This document shows, one piece after another, positions 1-8,793 of a stretch of 44,829 nt of DNA. The notes beneath the pieces were generated by a model, which saw only the letters and a list, made by a program, of their open reading frames with translations, made no database searches and was not told where the DNA came from. The translations under genes were made by a program, and so were the position numbers. The DNA is from Oscillospiraceae bacterium (lineage in GTDB: Bacteria; Bacillota; Clostridia; UBA1212; UBA1255). Every line of letters begins with the position of its first letter. Position 1 is the first letter of the stretch. Where the stretch lies: NCBI GenBank assembly GCA_015069165.1, contig SVJD01000001.1, positions 121,485-166,313 on the forward strand. Reading direction: 5' to 3'.

Positions 1-947
1 CTGTATACAGAGGACTTACAGAAGCCCTTCCTTACCACAGAGTATTCAACTCACCTATCGCTGAAGCAGCTATCGTAGGTACAGGTGTTGGTTACGCAAT
101 GAGCGGCGGACGTGCAATCGTTGAGCTTATGTACTGTGACTTCCTCGGATGCGCAGGCGACGAAATCTTCAACCAGATGGCTAAATGGCAGTCAATGAGT
201 GCCGGCGTTCTTAAGATGCCTTTGGTACTTCGTGTATCTGTTGGTTCTAAATACGGTGCTCAGCACTCTCAGGACTGGACATCACTTTGTGCTCATATTC
301 CCGGCCTCAAAGTATGCTTCCCTGCTACTCCTTATGATGCTAAAGGTCTCATGACTACAGCTCTTAACGGTACAGACCCCGTTATCTTCTTCGAGAGCCA
401 GAGAATCTACGACAAAGGTGAAGAATTCCATAAAGGTGGCGTTCCCGCTGAAAGTTACGAAATCGAATTCGGTGAGCCCGATATCAAGAGAGAAGGTAAA
501 GATATTACTATCCTCACAATCGGCGTAACACTTTACAAAGCTTTGGAAGCTGCTAAAATCCTCGAAGAGAAATACGGAATTTCTGCTGAAGTAATTGATG
601 CACGTTCACTCGTTCCTTTCAACTACGAGAAAGTTCTTGAGTCAGTTAAGAAAACAGGAAGACTCGTTCTTGCAAGTGATGCTTGTCAGAGAGGTTCTTT
701 CCTCAACGATATCGCTGAAAACGTAACAGAGATGGCATTCGATTACCTCGATGCACCTCCGGTTATCGTAGGCGCAAAGAATTGGATTACACCTGCTTAC
801 GAATTCGATGCAGACTTCTTCCCTCAAGCAACATGGTTCTTGGATGCTATCAACGAAAAGATCATGCCTCTTAAGGGACATGTAAATACACCTAATGTTA
901 ACTTCACAACAACTGAGCGTATCCGCGCTTCTAAGAAAGGTGTTTAA
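1..947 (+). CDS. 2-oxoacid dehydrogenase E1 component, beta-type region (5' end outside window)
   Basis: The reading frame is open from the left edge (codons in phase from base 3) and ends with TAA at 945-947, giving 314 residues of a longer protein. It matches the E1 beta half of thiamine-diphosphate 2-oxoacid dehydrogenases, which decarboxylate a 2-oxoacid and pass the acyl group to a lipoyl E2. The central part holds the transketolase pyrimidine-binding signature ([17 protein letters not shown], then [10 protein letters not shown] and the HSQDW segment). The last ~140 residues are the transketolase C-terminal domain ([16 protein letters not shown]). Many Clostridia carry a fused alpha-beta E1 of about 800 residues. 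Whether this is a fusion or a separate beta subunit cannot be told here. A DeoR-type regulator starts 2 bp downstream and is probably co-transcribed. The substrate (pyruvate, branched-chain 2-oxoacid or acetoin) cannot be decided. Confidence 0.88.
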   Translation, partial: VYRGLTEALPYHRVFNSPIAEAAIVGTGVGYAMSGGRAIVELMYCDFLGCAGDEIFNQMAKWQSMSAGVLKMPLVLRVSVGSKYGAQHSQDWTSLCAHIPGLKVCFPATPYDAKGLMTTALNGTDPVIFFESQRIYDKGEEFHKGGVPAESYEIEFGEPDIKREGKDITILTIGVTLYKALEAAKILEEKYGISAEVIDARSLVPFNYEKVLESVKKTGRLVLASDACQRGSFLNDIAENVTEMAFDYLDAPPVIVGAKNWITPAYEFDADFFPQATWFLDAINEKIMPLKGHVNTPNVNFTTTERIRASKKGV

Positions 948-949
948 TA

Positions 950-1729
950 ATGCCGGACGAGAGAAGACAATCTATATTATCAATAATAGATAAATATGGT
1001 GAAATTTCTCTTTCCGAGTTAAGTTCATTATTTCCTGACGTGTCGTCTATGACGATACGTCGGGATTTATCAGAACTCGAAGCTCGCGGAAGCATAATCC
1101 GTACAAGAGGCGGAGCTTTAAGCGTGCGTAAAATCAATGCATCTCTCCCCTTACATCATGTGGGAGAAGAAAACGAATATTCTTTAAGAGCTCGTGAAAA
1201 TATTGTTCAAAAGCAAATCATAGCAAAAAAAGCATTACCCTTTGTACAAAAAGGCCGCTCAATATACTTTGATGCCGGTTCTACCATTATGGAGCTTGCA
1301 GAAATGGTTCCCAACGACAATATGACAATTATTACCAATGGTATAAATGTTGCTCAAGCTCTCGTTTCAAATTCAAATATAAATGTAATGATACCTGCAG
1401 GTACAGTAAACAGAAACACTCTGTCTGTATCCGGTTCAGATTCTTTTAATTTCATTGATAAAATCAATATAGACCTTGCCTTTATGTCAGCCTCGGCTTT
1501 TTCCGCAGAAGCAGGATTCAGCGTATCAAATATAAACGAAGCTGAGCTTAAAAGAAAAGTTATTTCAAGAGCAAAAAAAGTAATTATGCTTTTAGACAAC
1601 AGCAAAATCGGCAAAGATTTATTATTTACCCTTGCCGACATTAGTGATATTCATGTTCTTATTACCGATTCACCGCTTCCGGATGAGCTTCAAAAGCTTG
1701 CCGATGATTTCGGTGTCACAGTTATCTGA
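950..1729 (+). CDS. DeoR-family transcriptional regulator
   Basis: The 259-residue protein has an N-terminal DeoR-type winged helix-turn-helix (about residues 3-57, with the family pattern TIRRDLSELEARG followed by IRTRGGA). The C-terminal sensor domain (about 76-235) is related to sugar-phosphate isomerases (YFDAGSTIMELA, TIITNGINVA and the KVIMLLDNSKIG segment). Such proteins usually repress genes of sugar or nucleoside metabolism and respond to a phosphorylated metabolite. The ATG lies 2 bp after the E1 stop, with AGAAAGG in the end of E1 as ribosome site, so the two genes are very likely one transcript. The 3' end overlaps the convergent CAP gene by 8 bp. The effector and targets are unknown; control of the E1 operon itself is an inference from position. 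Confidence 0.9.
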   Translation: MPDERRQSILSIIDKYGEISLSELSSLFPDVSSMTIRRDLSELEARGSIIRTRGGALSVRKINASLPLHHVGEENEYSLRARENIVQKQIIAKKALPFVQKGRSIYFDAGSTIMELAEMVPNDNMTIITNGINVAQALVSNSNINVMIPAGTVNRNTLSVSGSDSFNFIDKINIDLAFMSASAFSAEAGFSVSNINEAELKRKVISRAKKVIMLLDNSKIGKDLLFTLADISDIHVLITDSPLPDELQKLADDFGVTVI

Positions 1730-2489
1730 TAAATAGTTGCACTATTATTTTACCATATATAGGACTTGTATAAACTCCGATACCCGTTGAAGTAAAATCA
1801 CCGTTTGTTATATTTTTCATGTGGCTATCGGAATTCATCCACGCGTAAAAAGCTCCGTCTACAGTTTGATTTCCTGCAATATTTTCAGCTGCAGAAGTAA
1901 AATTAACTCCGTAAGCTTTCATCATTTCAAAAGGACTTCCATAGCTCGGCGACTGATGTGAAAAATAATTATTAATTACCATATCTCTGGCCTTTTCATA
2001 CGCAACCTTGCTCAATTCTTCATTGTATTCAAGACGCCCCGCACCGCGTTCCTGACGTACGTTATTTGTAAGTGCAAAAAGTCTTTGTTCATCATCACTG
2101 ATGTTTTCCGGCATAACCACATCTTCTGAAAGATTTGGTGCTTCTTCATCAGGAACTTTGGGATCATTCTTTGAATCGTCAGAAACTATCGTTATATACT
2201 CTCCGCTTACAAAACCGATTTGATTAGAACTGTAATCGAATACTGCATACCAATCACCTATTTTTCCGACTAATTTAACCGCCTGTGATTTGTTGATTGA
2301 TGTGATAGCGTTAAATTCTGTTCCCGGACCGGTTCTGAGACTCAAACCTGAAACATTTACGGTTGCATTTCCTGTCAAATAGTCAAAGCTATCTTGTCCA
2401 TCGTCAGAAGCACCTACTTTTGAAGTTAAAAAGATAAATAACATAATAAAAACAAGCATACAAATGCAATACTTTGTTTTTCTGTTCAT
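1722..2489 (-). CDS. Secreted SH3b-CAP (YkwD-like) protein
   Basis: This 255-residue protein has an N-terminal signal/anchor segment (hydrophobic residues about 8-27). A bacterial SH3b domain follows at about 40-104 (NVSGLSLRTGPGTEFNAI). After an acidic linker comes a C-terminal CAP/SCP-PR1 domain at about 130-253, with the family pattern LFALTNNVRQERG, then HQSPSYGSP and AENIAGN. SH3b domains bind cell-wall peptidoglycan. CAP domains of the YkwD type are common in Firmicute surface proteins, but their biochemical activity is poorly defined. GGAGG lies 9 nt before the ATG. The gene is convergent with the DeoR gene, and both stop codons lie within 8 bp. It may follow the RluA gene 57 bp upstream on the same strand. 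Confidence 0.88.
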   Translation of the reverse strand: MNRKTKYCICMLVFIMLFIFLTSKVGASDDGQDSFDYLTGNATVNVSGLSLRTGPGTEFNAITSINKSQAVKLVGKIGDWYAVFDYSSNQIGFVSGEYITIVSDDSKNDPKVPDEEAPNLSEDVVMPENISDDEQRLFALTNNVRQERGAGRLEYNEELSKVAYEKARDMVINNYFSHQSPSYGSPFEMMKAYGVNFTSAAENIAGNQTVDGAFYAWMNSDSHMKNITNGDFTSTGIGVYTSPIYGKIIVQLFIR

Positions 2490-2546
2490 TGGCGATAACC
2501 TCCATTCGTTTATATAGCATGGATATTATTACCGCTTAAATTAAAA

Positions 2547-3410
2547 TTATTCGTATTCAGGTTGTACCGATATTATCTTATTCGGAAGAAAAAATGCATA
2601 CTCTTCGGTAATATTGTTCGGAATCAAAGCACACGACCATAAAGCCTGATATTTCTTATTAAAACGGCTGTTTATATCATTTGTGCCATATTTCCCATCA
2701 CCTATAATAGAATGGCCTAAAAACGCCAAATGAGCGCGAATTTGATGTGTTCTGCCTGTTATAAGATTAATTTCAAGACTTGTAGTGTTATTTGCGGGAT
2801 TGTATACTGCTTTTGTGACTTCTGTTATAATTTCTTTTGAATACTTCTTTTTGACATCATATATATATACTCTGTTTTTTTCGCCGTCTTTAAAATGCCA
2901 AGCTTTATGAACTCCAATTAAATTTTCAGCATTACCCCACACAATACAATTATATATCTTTTTGTAAAATCTATTATTAATAGCTTCTTTTATTAAATCC
3001 GTGTAATTACGGTTTTTAGAAAAAATAATCAAACCGCCTGTATTGCGGTCAATCCTGTGACAAGGCTCATAAACAGATTTATATTCTTCATTTATTAGTT
3101 TAACAAGTGATTTTTCGTTATTTGAATCATCAACAACAGGAACTCCCTGCATTTTATTAAAAATAATAACATATTCATTTTCAAAAACTGCAGAATATTT
3201 TGTTGTATTTTCATTTGTTATAAAAATGTAAGCTTCTATTACATCACCTTGGTTTAAAGTGATGTTTTCAGAAACTCTCTTACCGTTAATCTTTACATCT
3301 TTTTTACGCAAAGCTTTGTAAATTGCGTTTTTGTCAACATTACAATTTGAAGAAAGTATTCTTACGATATTTTTGTTTTCATCTTTTTTATTGACAATAT
3401 ATTTTATCAT
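2547..3410 (-). CDS. RluA-family pseudouridine synthase
   Basis: The protein has an N-terminal S4-like RNA-binding region (about residues 15-65, INGKRVSENITLNQGD) and the RluA catalytic domain. The active-site aspartate is in HRIDRNTGGL (Asp121 from the chosen start), and the RTHQIRAHLAFLGHSIIGD block follows. The enzyme isomerises uridine to pseudouridine in rRNA or tRNA; the exact target (RluC/RluD/RluE-like) cannot be assigned. The frame is open to an ATG at 3449, but that start lies inside a terminator hairpin at 3431-3461 and has no ribosome site. The ATG at 3410, with AGGTG just upstream, is therefore preferred and gives 287 residues. This ribosome site is weak and very close, so the start is less certain than the family assignment. 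Confidence 0.88.
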   Translation of the reverse strand: MIKYIVNKKDENKNIVRILSSNCNVDKNAIYKALRKKDVKINGKRVSENITLNQGDVIEAYIFITNENTTKYSAVFENEYVIIFNKMQGVPVVDDSNNEKSLVKLINEEYKSVYEPCHRIDRNTGGLIIFSKNRNYTDLIKEAINNRFYKKIYNCIVWGNAENLIGVHKAWHFKDGEKNRVYIYDVKKKYSKEIITEVTKAVYNPANNTTSLEINLITGRTHQIRAHLAFLGHSIIGDGKYGTNDINSRFNKKYQALWSCALIPNNITEEYAFFLPNKIISVQPEYE

Positions 3411-3420
3411 GACACCTAAA

Positions 3421-3461
3421 ATTAAAAAAAGCAATCTGTTAAAAAACATTTAACAGATTGC
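3421..3461 (-). terminator. Intrinsic terminator after the lipoprotein gene
   Basis: A perfect 13-bp inverted repeat (GCAATCTGTTAAA and its complement, 3431-3443 and 3449-3461) encloses a 5-nt loop. On the minus strand it is followed by a run of seven T. It lies 25 bp past the lipoprotein stop and just before the RluA start, so it should separate the two minus-strand units. Confidence 0.85.
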
Positions 3462-3486
3462 CGAATAATCCTAAACTAAATAAAAA

Positions 3487-4209
3487 TTATTCTTTTGTTT
3501 CCCAACCACGCATACGGAAGTCCTGAAGCATTTTTTCCATTTCAGCATAGTTAGCATCCCAAGCGTCTGCAGCAGTTTCAAGAGTAATTACATAGAAACC
3601 TTCTTTAGCTACTGTAACAAGCATCATACCCTTCCAATCAACACCGTCAACTGTGAAAGTATAACCAACTTTTTGGAAAGTCATTTTGTTGTAGTAAACA
3701 GATGTAGCTTTAATGCTCTCGGGAGTATCTTCAACTGTTGTTGACCATACGAAAGCATCTCTGGGTTGGTTTTCTTCATCTTCAATAAAGAGATTGTTGA
3801 ACTCCAACGGATAATCTTTACTAATGCCTACAAGACCAAGGAGAAAGTCTCCGCCTGTAGCTCTCATAAAAGGATACTTTAATGAATAAACGCTGTACTT
3901 AACTTTATCAGGATTAGAGTTAGGTGAGAACTGAGCAACAAGACCGCAGTCGGTGATGTACTGGTTCTTAGAACCATCAGCATACTGCTCAATTTTCTTT
4001 ATGTAGTTACCGTCAGTACCTTGTTTAACTGTCCAATCATCGGGATAACCTTGCTCGAAATAGTAACGAACACTGTCTAACTGCTTCTCATAAAGATAAG
4101 TTTCTGTAATCGGATTGCCTTCTTCTTCGCTACAACCTACTACTGCGAACATTGTGACAAGAGCCAAAAGGCAAAGTAAAATTCTTACTGTTAATTTTTT
4201 TGAGTTCAT
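3487..4209 (-). CDS. Lipoprotein of unknown function
   Basis: The 240-residue product starts with a lipoprotein signal peptide: basic MNSKK, a hydrophobic stretch, then the lipobox VVGC with the lipidated cysteine at residue 26 and an acidic SEEE after it. It should be anchored to the outer face of the membrane. I do not recognise the soluble domain, which is mixed alpha/beta in appearance and rich in aromatic and acidic residues. The frame is open to 4257, but GGAGGGG lies 7 nt before the ATG at 4209, which also begins a proper signal sequence. The gene has its own promoter (4258-4286) and terminator (3421-3461), so it is probably a single-gene unit. Confidence 0.8.
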   Translation of the reverse strand: MNSKKLTVRILLCLLALVTMFAVVGCSEEEGNPITETYLYEKQLDSVRYYFEQGYPDDWTVKQGTDGNYIKKIEQYADGSKNQYITDCGLVAQFSPNSNPDKVKYSVYSLKYPFMRATGGDFLLGLVGISKDYPLEFNNLFIEDEENQPRDAFVWSTTVEDTPESIKATSVYYNKMTFQKVGYTFTVDGVDWKGMMLVTVAKEGFYVITLETAADAWDANYAEMEKMLQDFRMRGWETKE

Positions 4210-4257
4210 AAAACCCCTCCATTGAATGAAATAATTATTAAATATAACTATGTACAA

Positions 4258-4286
4258 ATTATAACAGAATAGAATTGCAAATACAA
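4258..4286 (-). promoter_or_regulatory. Promoter of the lipoprotein gene
   Basis: Reading the minus strand there is a -35 element TTGTAT (4286-4281), a 17-bp spacer and a perfect -10 TATAAT (4263-4258). This lies about 50 bp before the ATG at 4209. The spacing and -10 are canonical for the housekeeping sigma factor; the -35 is only partly matched. Confidence 0.6.
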
Positions 4287-4328
4287 TAAATTCTCAAACA
4301 AACATTGTTAAATTATTGTAAATAAAAA

Positions 4329-5990
4329 TCAAGACTGTTGTTTCTCTATAATGTTTGTAATAAGCGGTATAACATCTTTTTTTCTCGACATTATGGTTTT
4401 ATAACAGAATTCTTCGCCGTGATTTACTCCGCCGAGATCTTTCTTGATTTCTTCAGAAAGCCGTCCGCCTGAAGCAAATCTCAATGTCGTGGTACCTTCT
4501 TTAAGGTCAACAAAAATAACCATAAGTAAATCATATGCTTCACCCATTGCTAATTTTTCCATGTGAGTAATAATTTCTTGTCGCATTTCGTCAATACCCG
4601 ACATACCCATAACCGTAATTTGACTTATACCCACTGTGTAGCCCTGTATGTCAACAGTTTTAAAGTCCTGTGCAAAAGCTTCTGCTGCAGATTTACCGTT
4701 AAAAGACGTACCGGCCTTGAACATCATTTCAGCAAATTCATCAATATCAATTCCGGCAATATCTGCCAAACGTAATGCTGTATTTCTGTCATAATCCGTT
4801 GCAGTAGGAGATTTAAAATCAAGTGTATCGGAAATAATCGCAGCACAAAGTATACCGGCAATTGCAGGAGTAGGTCTGCGTCCTTTTTCTGTATAAAGAT
4901 TAGCAATAATGGTCGCTGTACTTCCCACAGGTTCATTTTTAAATAAAATAGGACTTGCTGTAGTTAAATCGCCTACTTTATGATGGTCGATTATTTCTAT
5001 AATTTCGGCTTCATCAATACCTTTTACTGTCTGCACTTTTTCGTTATGGTCAAGAAGAATTACTTTCTTTTTACGATGAGAAATAAGGTGGTATCTCGAA
5101 ATAAATCCAAGTACAACTCCGTCTTCATCAAGTACCGGATAACTTCTGTATCTGTTCTTTGTCATGCTGTCACGTATATCTTCTATGTAATCGTTTATGC
5201 AGAATTTAACAATATTGTTATTTTCATCAGCTGTCATAATGGAGCTTACCGGTATACTTTGATTTACAAGTCTTGCCGTTGTATACGTATCATAAGGCGT
5301 CGTAATGATAACTGCACCCAAAGATTCCGCATACTTAATAACATCTCCTTCAGGTTTAAATCCGCATGTAACAACAATTGCATTTGCTCCCAATTCAAGT
5401 GCTTTTTTTTGGGAATCACTTCTATTACCTACAACAACAATATCCCCTTTTTCGATATAATCGCCGTAACTTTCAGGCGAACAAGCGGCAACCACTATTT
5501 TACCGGAAGCTTTAAAACTATGTCTGTCTCCTGCTTCAATTTCGCCGTTTATTGTTTCGAGTATATTATCGATTCTTGTACCGCAAGAAGAAATGCAAGT
5601 ATAATCAAAAACATCCATGTATTTATCAGTAATGTTTGTAATAGACACAAGTCCGAGAAGTTTTTGTGTATCATCAACAATAGGCAGTGTTCTGTTATTT
5701 GTCTGTTCCATAATTTGCCATGCAATTTTAATTGAAACATCCGGAGAAAGCTTGTCAACTATATCAAGATCAAGGTCGCTTACTTGTCTGCGAACATTTG
5801 AAATTTTCAAAGGAACCGGCAACTTAAAGTAATCAAGAACAAATTTGGTTTCTTCATTAAGTTCCCCTAATCTGCATGCTTCTGCTTTTACACCGAGTTT
5901 CTTCTTAAGTTCAGCATAAGCAATTGCAGAACAAATCGAATCCGTATCCGGATTCTTATGACCAAAAATATAAATTTTGTTACTGTCCAT
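4329..5990 (-). CDS. ppaC: Manganese-dependent inorganic pyrophosphatase with CBS-DRTGG-CBS insert
   Basis: This is a family II (DHH) pyrophosphatase of 553 residues, which hydrolyses PPi to phosphate in the cytoplasm. The N-terminal metal site is GHKNPDTDS (residues 10-18). The catalytic DHH triplet is in EIIDHHKVGD (about 335-337), and a DHHA2 domain with SGGRLS completes the C-terminus. Between the two halves of the DHH domain sits a regulatory insert: CBS (about 72-130), DRTGG (about 140-240) and a second CBS (about 248-305). In characterised clostridial enzymes this insert binds adenine nucleotides or diadenosine polyphosphates and regulates activity. The unregulated family members are about 310 residues, so the insert accounts for the length. 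The ATG lies 11 bp after the rapZ stop, making it the last gene of the long minus-strand cluster. Confidence 0.93.
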   Translation of the reverse strand: MDSNKIYIFGHKNPDTDSICSAIAYAELKKKLGVKAEACRLGELNEETKFVLDYFKLPVPLKISNVRRQVSDLDLDIVDKLSPDVSIKIAWQIMEQTNNRTLPIVDDTQKLLGLVSITNITDKYMDVFDYTCISSCGTRIDNILETINGEIEAGDRHSFKASGKIVVAACSPESYGDYIEKGDIVVVGNRSDSQKKALELGANAIVVTCGFKPEGDVIKYAESLGAVIITTPYDTYTTARLVNQSIPVSSIMTADENNNIVKFCINDYIEDIRDSMTKNRYRSYPVLDEDGVVLGFISRYHLISHRKKKVILLDHNEKVQTVKGIDEAEIIEIIDHHKVGDLTTASPILFKNEPVGSTATIIANLYTEKGRRPTPAIAGILCAAIISDTLDFKSPTATDYDRNTALRLADIAGIDIDEFAEMMFKAGTSFNGKSAAEAFAQDFKTVDIQGYTVGISQITVMGMSGIDEMRQEIITHMEKLAMGEAYDLLMVIFVDLKEGTTTLRFASGGRLSEEIKKDLGGVNHGEEFCYKTIMSRKKDVIPLITNIIEKQQS

Positions 5991-6001
5991 ACTATTTTCT
6001 C

Positions 6002-6859
6002 CTACTTTAAAATATCTCTATTTTCATTAAAAACAGAATAACCGTTTTCTTTTATAATTCTTGCAATTTCATTTGCTATCGCAACACTTCTGTGTTTACC
6101 ACCCGTACAGCCAATTCCTATTTCAAGTATTTCTTTTCCTTCGTTTCTGTAATGCGGCAAAAGAAAAGAAAGCATATCCCATAATTTTTTAATAAATTCC
6201 GCACAAAGTTCTGAACTGAGAACGTAATCTTTTACAGGTTCATCGTTTCCTGTTAAATGTTTTAGTTCATCAACGTAATATGGATTTTTTAAAAATCTTA
6301 CATCAAAAACCAAATCGCAGGTTTTCGGCAAACCATGCTTAAAACCAAAAGAAACAATATTTATTTTAATGCCAGACGAATCATCACCTGAGCCGAAAAG
6401 TTTTACAATATTCTTTTTAAGCTCCCATACGGAATACTCGCTGGTATCAATGATTATATCAGAAATCGCCTTTAATCCGGCAAGTCTTTTTCTTTCTGAT
6501 TCGATTGCCGCAGCGTTGTTACCTTTCTTTTGAGCAAGCGGATGAAGTCTTTTATTTTCTTTGTATCTGTTAAGAATTACATTATCATTGCAATCAACAA
6601 AAACAACTTTAACACTTTCTCCGCTTTCTTTCGTTTCGTCAATGAATTGGTACAAGTCAGAAAAATCCTCACCGCTTCTTACATCCGTTACAAAAGCTGT
6701 CTTTTTCTGCGCAATTTCACTTTGCCTATACAACTCGCCGAACTTTGAAAAAAGTTTCAATGGCATATTGTCTATGCAAAAGTATCCGATATCTTCCAAA
6801 AACTTTGCGGCTTGCGTTTTGCCTCCGCCGGACATTCCTGTCAGTATTAATATTCCCAT
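6002..6859 (-). CDS. rapZ: RapZ/YvcJ-family nucleotide-binding protein
   Basis: The 285-residue protein has a P-loop at its very start (GMSGGGKT, residues 8-15) and the conserved RapZ C-terminal domain (GIGCTGGKHRSVAIANEI near residue 250). The E. coli homologue is an RNA-binding adaptor that senses glucosamine-6-phosphate. In Firmicutes the YvcJ homologue binds and hydrolyses nucleotides and is usually encoded with yvcK and whiA. Here it follows murB by 6 bp and precedes ppaC by 11 bp; yvcK and whiA are not in this window. The murB-rapZ pairing fits a role linked to cell-wall precursor supply, but the molecular target in this organism is unknown. Confidence 0.93.
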   Translation of the reverse strand: MGILILTGMSGGGKTQAAKFLEDIGYFCIDNMPLKLFSKFGELYRQSEIAQKKTAFVTDVRSGEDFSDLYQFIDETKESGESVKVVFVDCNDNVILNRYKENKRLHPLAQKKGNNAAAIESERKRLAGLKAISDIIIDTSEYSVWELKKNIVKLFGSGDDSSGIKINIVSFGFKHGLPKTCDLVFDVRFLKNPYYVDELKHLTGNDEPVKDYVLSSELCAEFIKKLWDMLSFLLPHYRNEGKEILEIGIGCTGGKHRSVAIANEIARIIKENGYSVFNENRDILK

Positions 6860-6865
6860 ACTAAA

Positions 6866-7777
6866 TTACGCCTCAATTATTTTAACTTCTGTTTCCAGAT
6901 TAACACCGAATTTTTCAAAAACAGTGTCTTGTACGTATTTTATCACACACAAAACATCCTCACAAGTGGCATCTCCTGTATTTATCACAAATCCGCAATG
7001 TTTTTCAGAAACCATAGCTCCGCCTTTACAATAACCCTTTAATCCCGAATCTTCAATTAATTTACCTGCAAAATACCCTTCCGGTCTTTTAAATGTACTT
7101 CCCGCACTGGGAAATTCAAGCGGTTGTTTCGAAGTTCTTCTGTTATTTAAATCTTTAATTTTAGAAAAAATTTCTTCTTTATCTCCTGTTTTTAATATAA
7201 AAGTTGCAGACAAAATTATAAGTCCGTCATCTTGATAAGAGGAATGTCTGTATGAAAAATCATGTTCATCATAAGTTTTAATGCCGAAACACAGATTTTT
7301 TGTATCAAAAAATCTGCTTTCTTTTAATACAAAAGCAATTTCCCCATCATAAGCACCTGCATTCATCAACACTGCACCGCCTACATTACCGGGAATTCCG
7401 GCAGCAAATTCAAGTCCCGTCAAACTGTTTTCAGCAGCAAAAAAAGCCAATTTTGAAAGCAACGTACCTGCTTTTGCGGAAAGTAACATTCCGCCCGCAC
7501 ATTCAGAAGCAGATATTCCGCTGAATTCACTGCCGAGTTTTACAACGATACCTCTGAAACCCTCATCCCTAAAGAGTAAATTGCTTCCGTTTCCGATAAC
7601 AACGTAACGAACAGCATTATCATTTATGTATTTAAATAAAACTTCAAGTTGTTCTTCAGTTTGCGGTGCCACAAGCAAATCGGCACTTCCTCCAATACGG
7701 AATGTGGAGTGCTTTTTTAAAGGCTCGTCGAAAAAAAGTATATTATCGGGAAGTAAATTTTTAATGTCATTATACAT
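6866..7777 (-). CDS. murB: UDP-N-acetylenolpyruvoylglucosamine reductase
   Basis: This FAD enzyme makes UDP-MurNAc by reducing UDP-GlcNAc-enolpyruvate with NADPH, the second committed step of peptidoglycan synthesis. The 303-residue product has an FAD-binding domain (about 22-190, with GNGSNLL and GIPGNVGGAVLMNAGAY) and the MurB C-terminal domain. The catalytic serine motif is PSAGSTFKRP, and the late ETEVKII carries the expected glutamate. Length and motifs fit the short, type II enzymes usual in Firmicutes. It lies 23 bp after hprK and 6 bp before rapZ, in the same cluster. Confidence 0.96.
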   Translation of the reverse strand: MYNDIKNLLPDNILFFDEPLKKHSTFRIGGSADLLVAPQTEEQLEVLFKYINDNAVRYVVIGNGSNLLFRDEGFRGIVVKLGSEFSGISASECAGGMLLSAKAGTLLSKLAFFAAENSLTGLEFAAGIPGNVGGAVLMNAGAYDGEIAFVLKESRFFDTKNLCFGIKTYDEHDFSYRHSSYQDDGLIILSATFILKTGDKEEIFSKIKDLNNRRTSKQPLEFPSAGSTFKRPEGYFAGKLIEDSGLKGYCKGGAMVSEKHCGFVINTGDATCEDVLCVIKYVQDTVFEKFGVNLETEVKIIEA

Positions 7778-7800
7778 ATCATTACCCTTTCTTTAAAAAA

Positions 7801-8769
7801 TCACGAAAACACTTCGAGATTTAAGCTGCCTTCTTTCGGCAAACCTTGTTGAGATTCAAAGACTCTCTTATTAAGCTCTTTTGCTGCGTTATAACCCATC
7901 ATTTTTTGTCTGTTGTTCATTGCAGCAACTTCAATAATAATCGCAAGATTTCGACCCGGCATTACAGGAATTTTTAAAAACGGTACTTTAATTCCTAAAA
8001 TCTCCGTGTACAAATCGTCAAGACCTACTCTGTCATATTCTTTGCCTGCTTCCCAACGCTCTAAATCTACAACCAACTGTATATTTTCGGTAAGTTTTAC
8101 AGCGCCTACTCCGTAAAGTCTTTTTACATCAAGAAAACCGATTCCTCTTATTTCAAGCAAATGACGAATAATTTCGGGTGCTGAACCTACCAGTGATTTA
8201 TTTGAAACGCGTCTTATTTCTACAATATCGTCAGCAACAAGTCTGTGGCCTCTTTTAACAAGTTCAAGTGCAGTTTCGCTTTTACCAACACCGCTGTTAC
8301 CCGTTATAAGCACTCCTTCGCCGTATACTTCAACAAAACACGCATGCTGAGTTATTCTTGGCGCAAGGTGTACACAAAGGTATCTGTTCAACTCACTGTG
8401 AAATGCCGTCGTAGTTTCTGCTGTACGCAACACAGGGATTTCGTATTTTTCCGCAAGTTCAATCATATTTTCGCAAGGTTCCATTTTTCTCGCGATAATT
8501 ATGCAGGGGAAACCTATTTTAAAAAGTCTTTCCAATCGCTCATTTCTGTCTGCAGAATCCAACGAATATAAATATTGCATTTCAACATTTCCCAAAAGTT
8601 GAACCCTGTCATTTGCAAAATTATCAGCATATCCCGCAAGTTCAAGCCCGGGTCTGTTAATATCGGGTCCGTATAAGAAAATCTCCTCTGTTTTTTTCTC
8701 ACAACAAAGTATTTCAAGTTGTTGATCTTTTATTATCTTCGATAAGCATACGTTATATTGTTCATTCAT
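7801..8769 (-). CDS. hprK: HPr kinase/phosphorylase
   Basis: This bifunctional enzyme phosphorylates and dephosphorylates serine 46 of HPr, controlling carbon catabolite repression in Firmicutes. The 322-residue protein has the N-terminal HprK domain (about 1-130) and the catalytic domain with the Walker A motif GNSGVGKS (157-164). The family signature RGIGFLDVKRLYG is present, as is the histidine in RITQHACF. It is followed 23 bp later by murB and preceded 24 bp earlier by a two-component response regulator. The HPr gene itself is not in this window. Confidence 0.96.
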   Translation of the reverse strand: MNEQYNVCLSKIIKDQQLEILCCEKKTEEIFLYGPDINRPGLELAGYADNFANDRVQLLGNVEMQYLYSLDSADRNERLERLFKIGFPCIIIARKMEPCENMIELAEKYEIPVLRTAETTTAFHSELNRYLCVHLAPRITQHACFVEVYGEGVLITGNSGVGKSETALELVKRGHRLVADDIVEIRRVSNKSLVGSAPEIIRHLLEIRGIGFLDVKRLYGVGAVKLTENIQLVVDLERWEAGKEYDRVGLDDLYTEILGIKVPFLKIPVMPGRNLAIIIEVAAMNNRQKMMGYNAAKELNKRVFESQQGLPKEGSLNLEVFS

Positions 8770-8793
8770 ACTATTTCCTCTTTTCGCTCAATA

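Noticed and set aside
3411-3449. Longer start for the RluA-type gene
   Set aside because: The extra codons lie on or next to the upstream gene's terminator, and no ribosome site precedes the ATG at 3449.
4980-5735. 251-residue plus-strand ORF
   Set aside because: It is the antisense shadow of ppaC, low-complexity in composition and without a family match or ribosome site.
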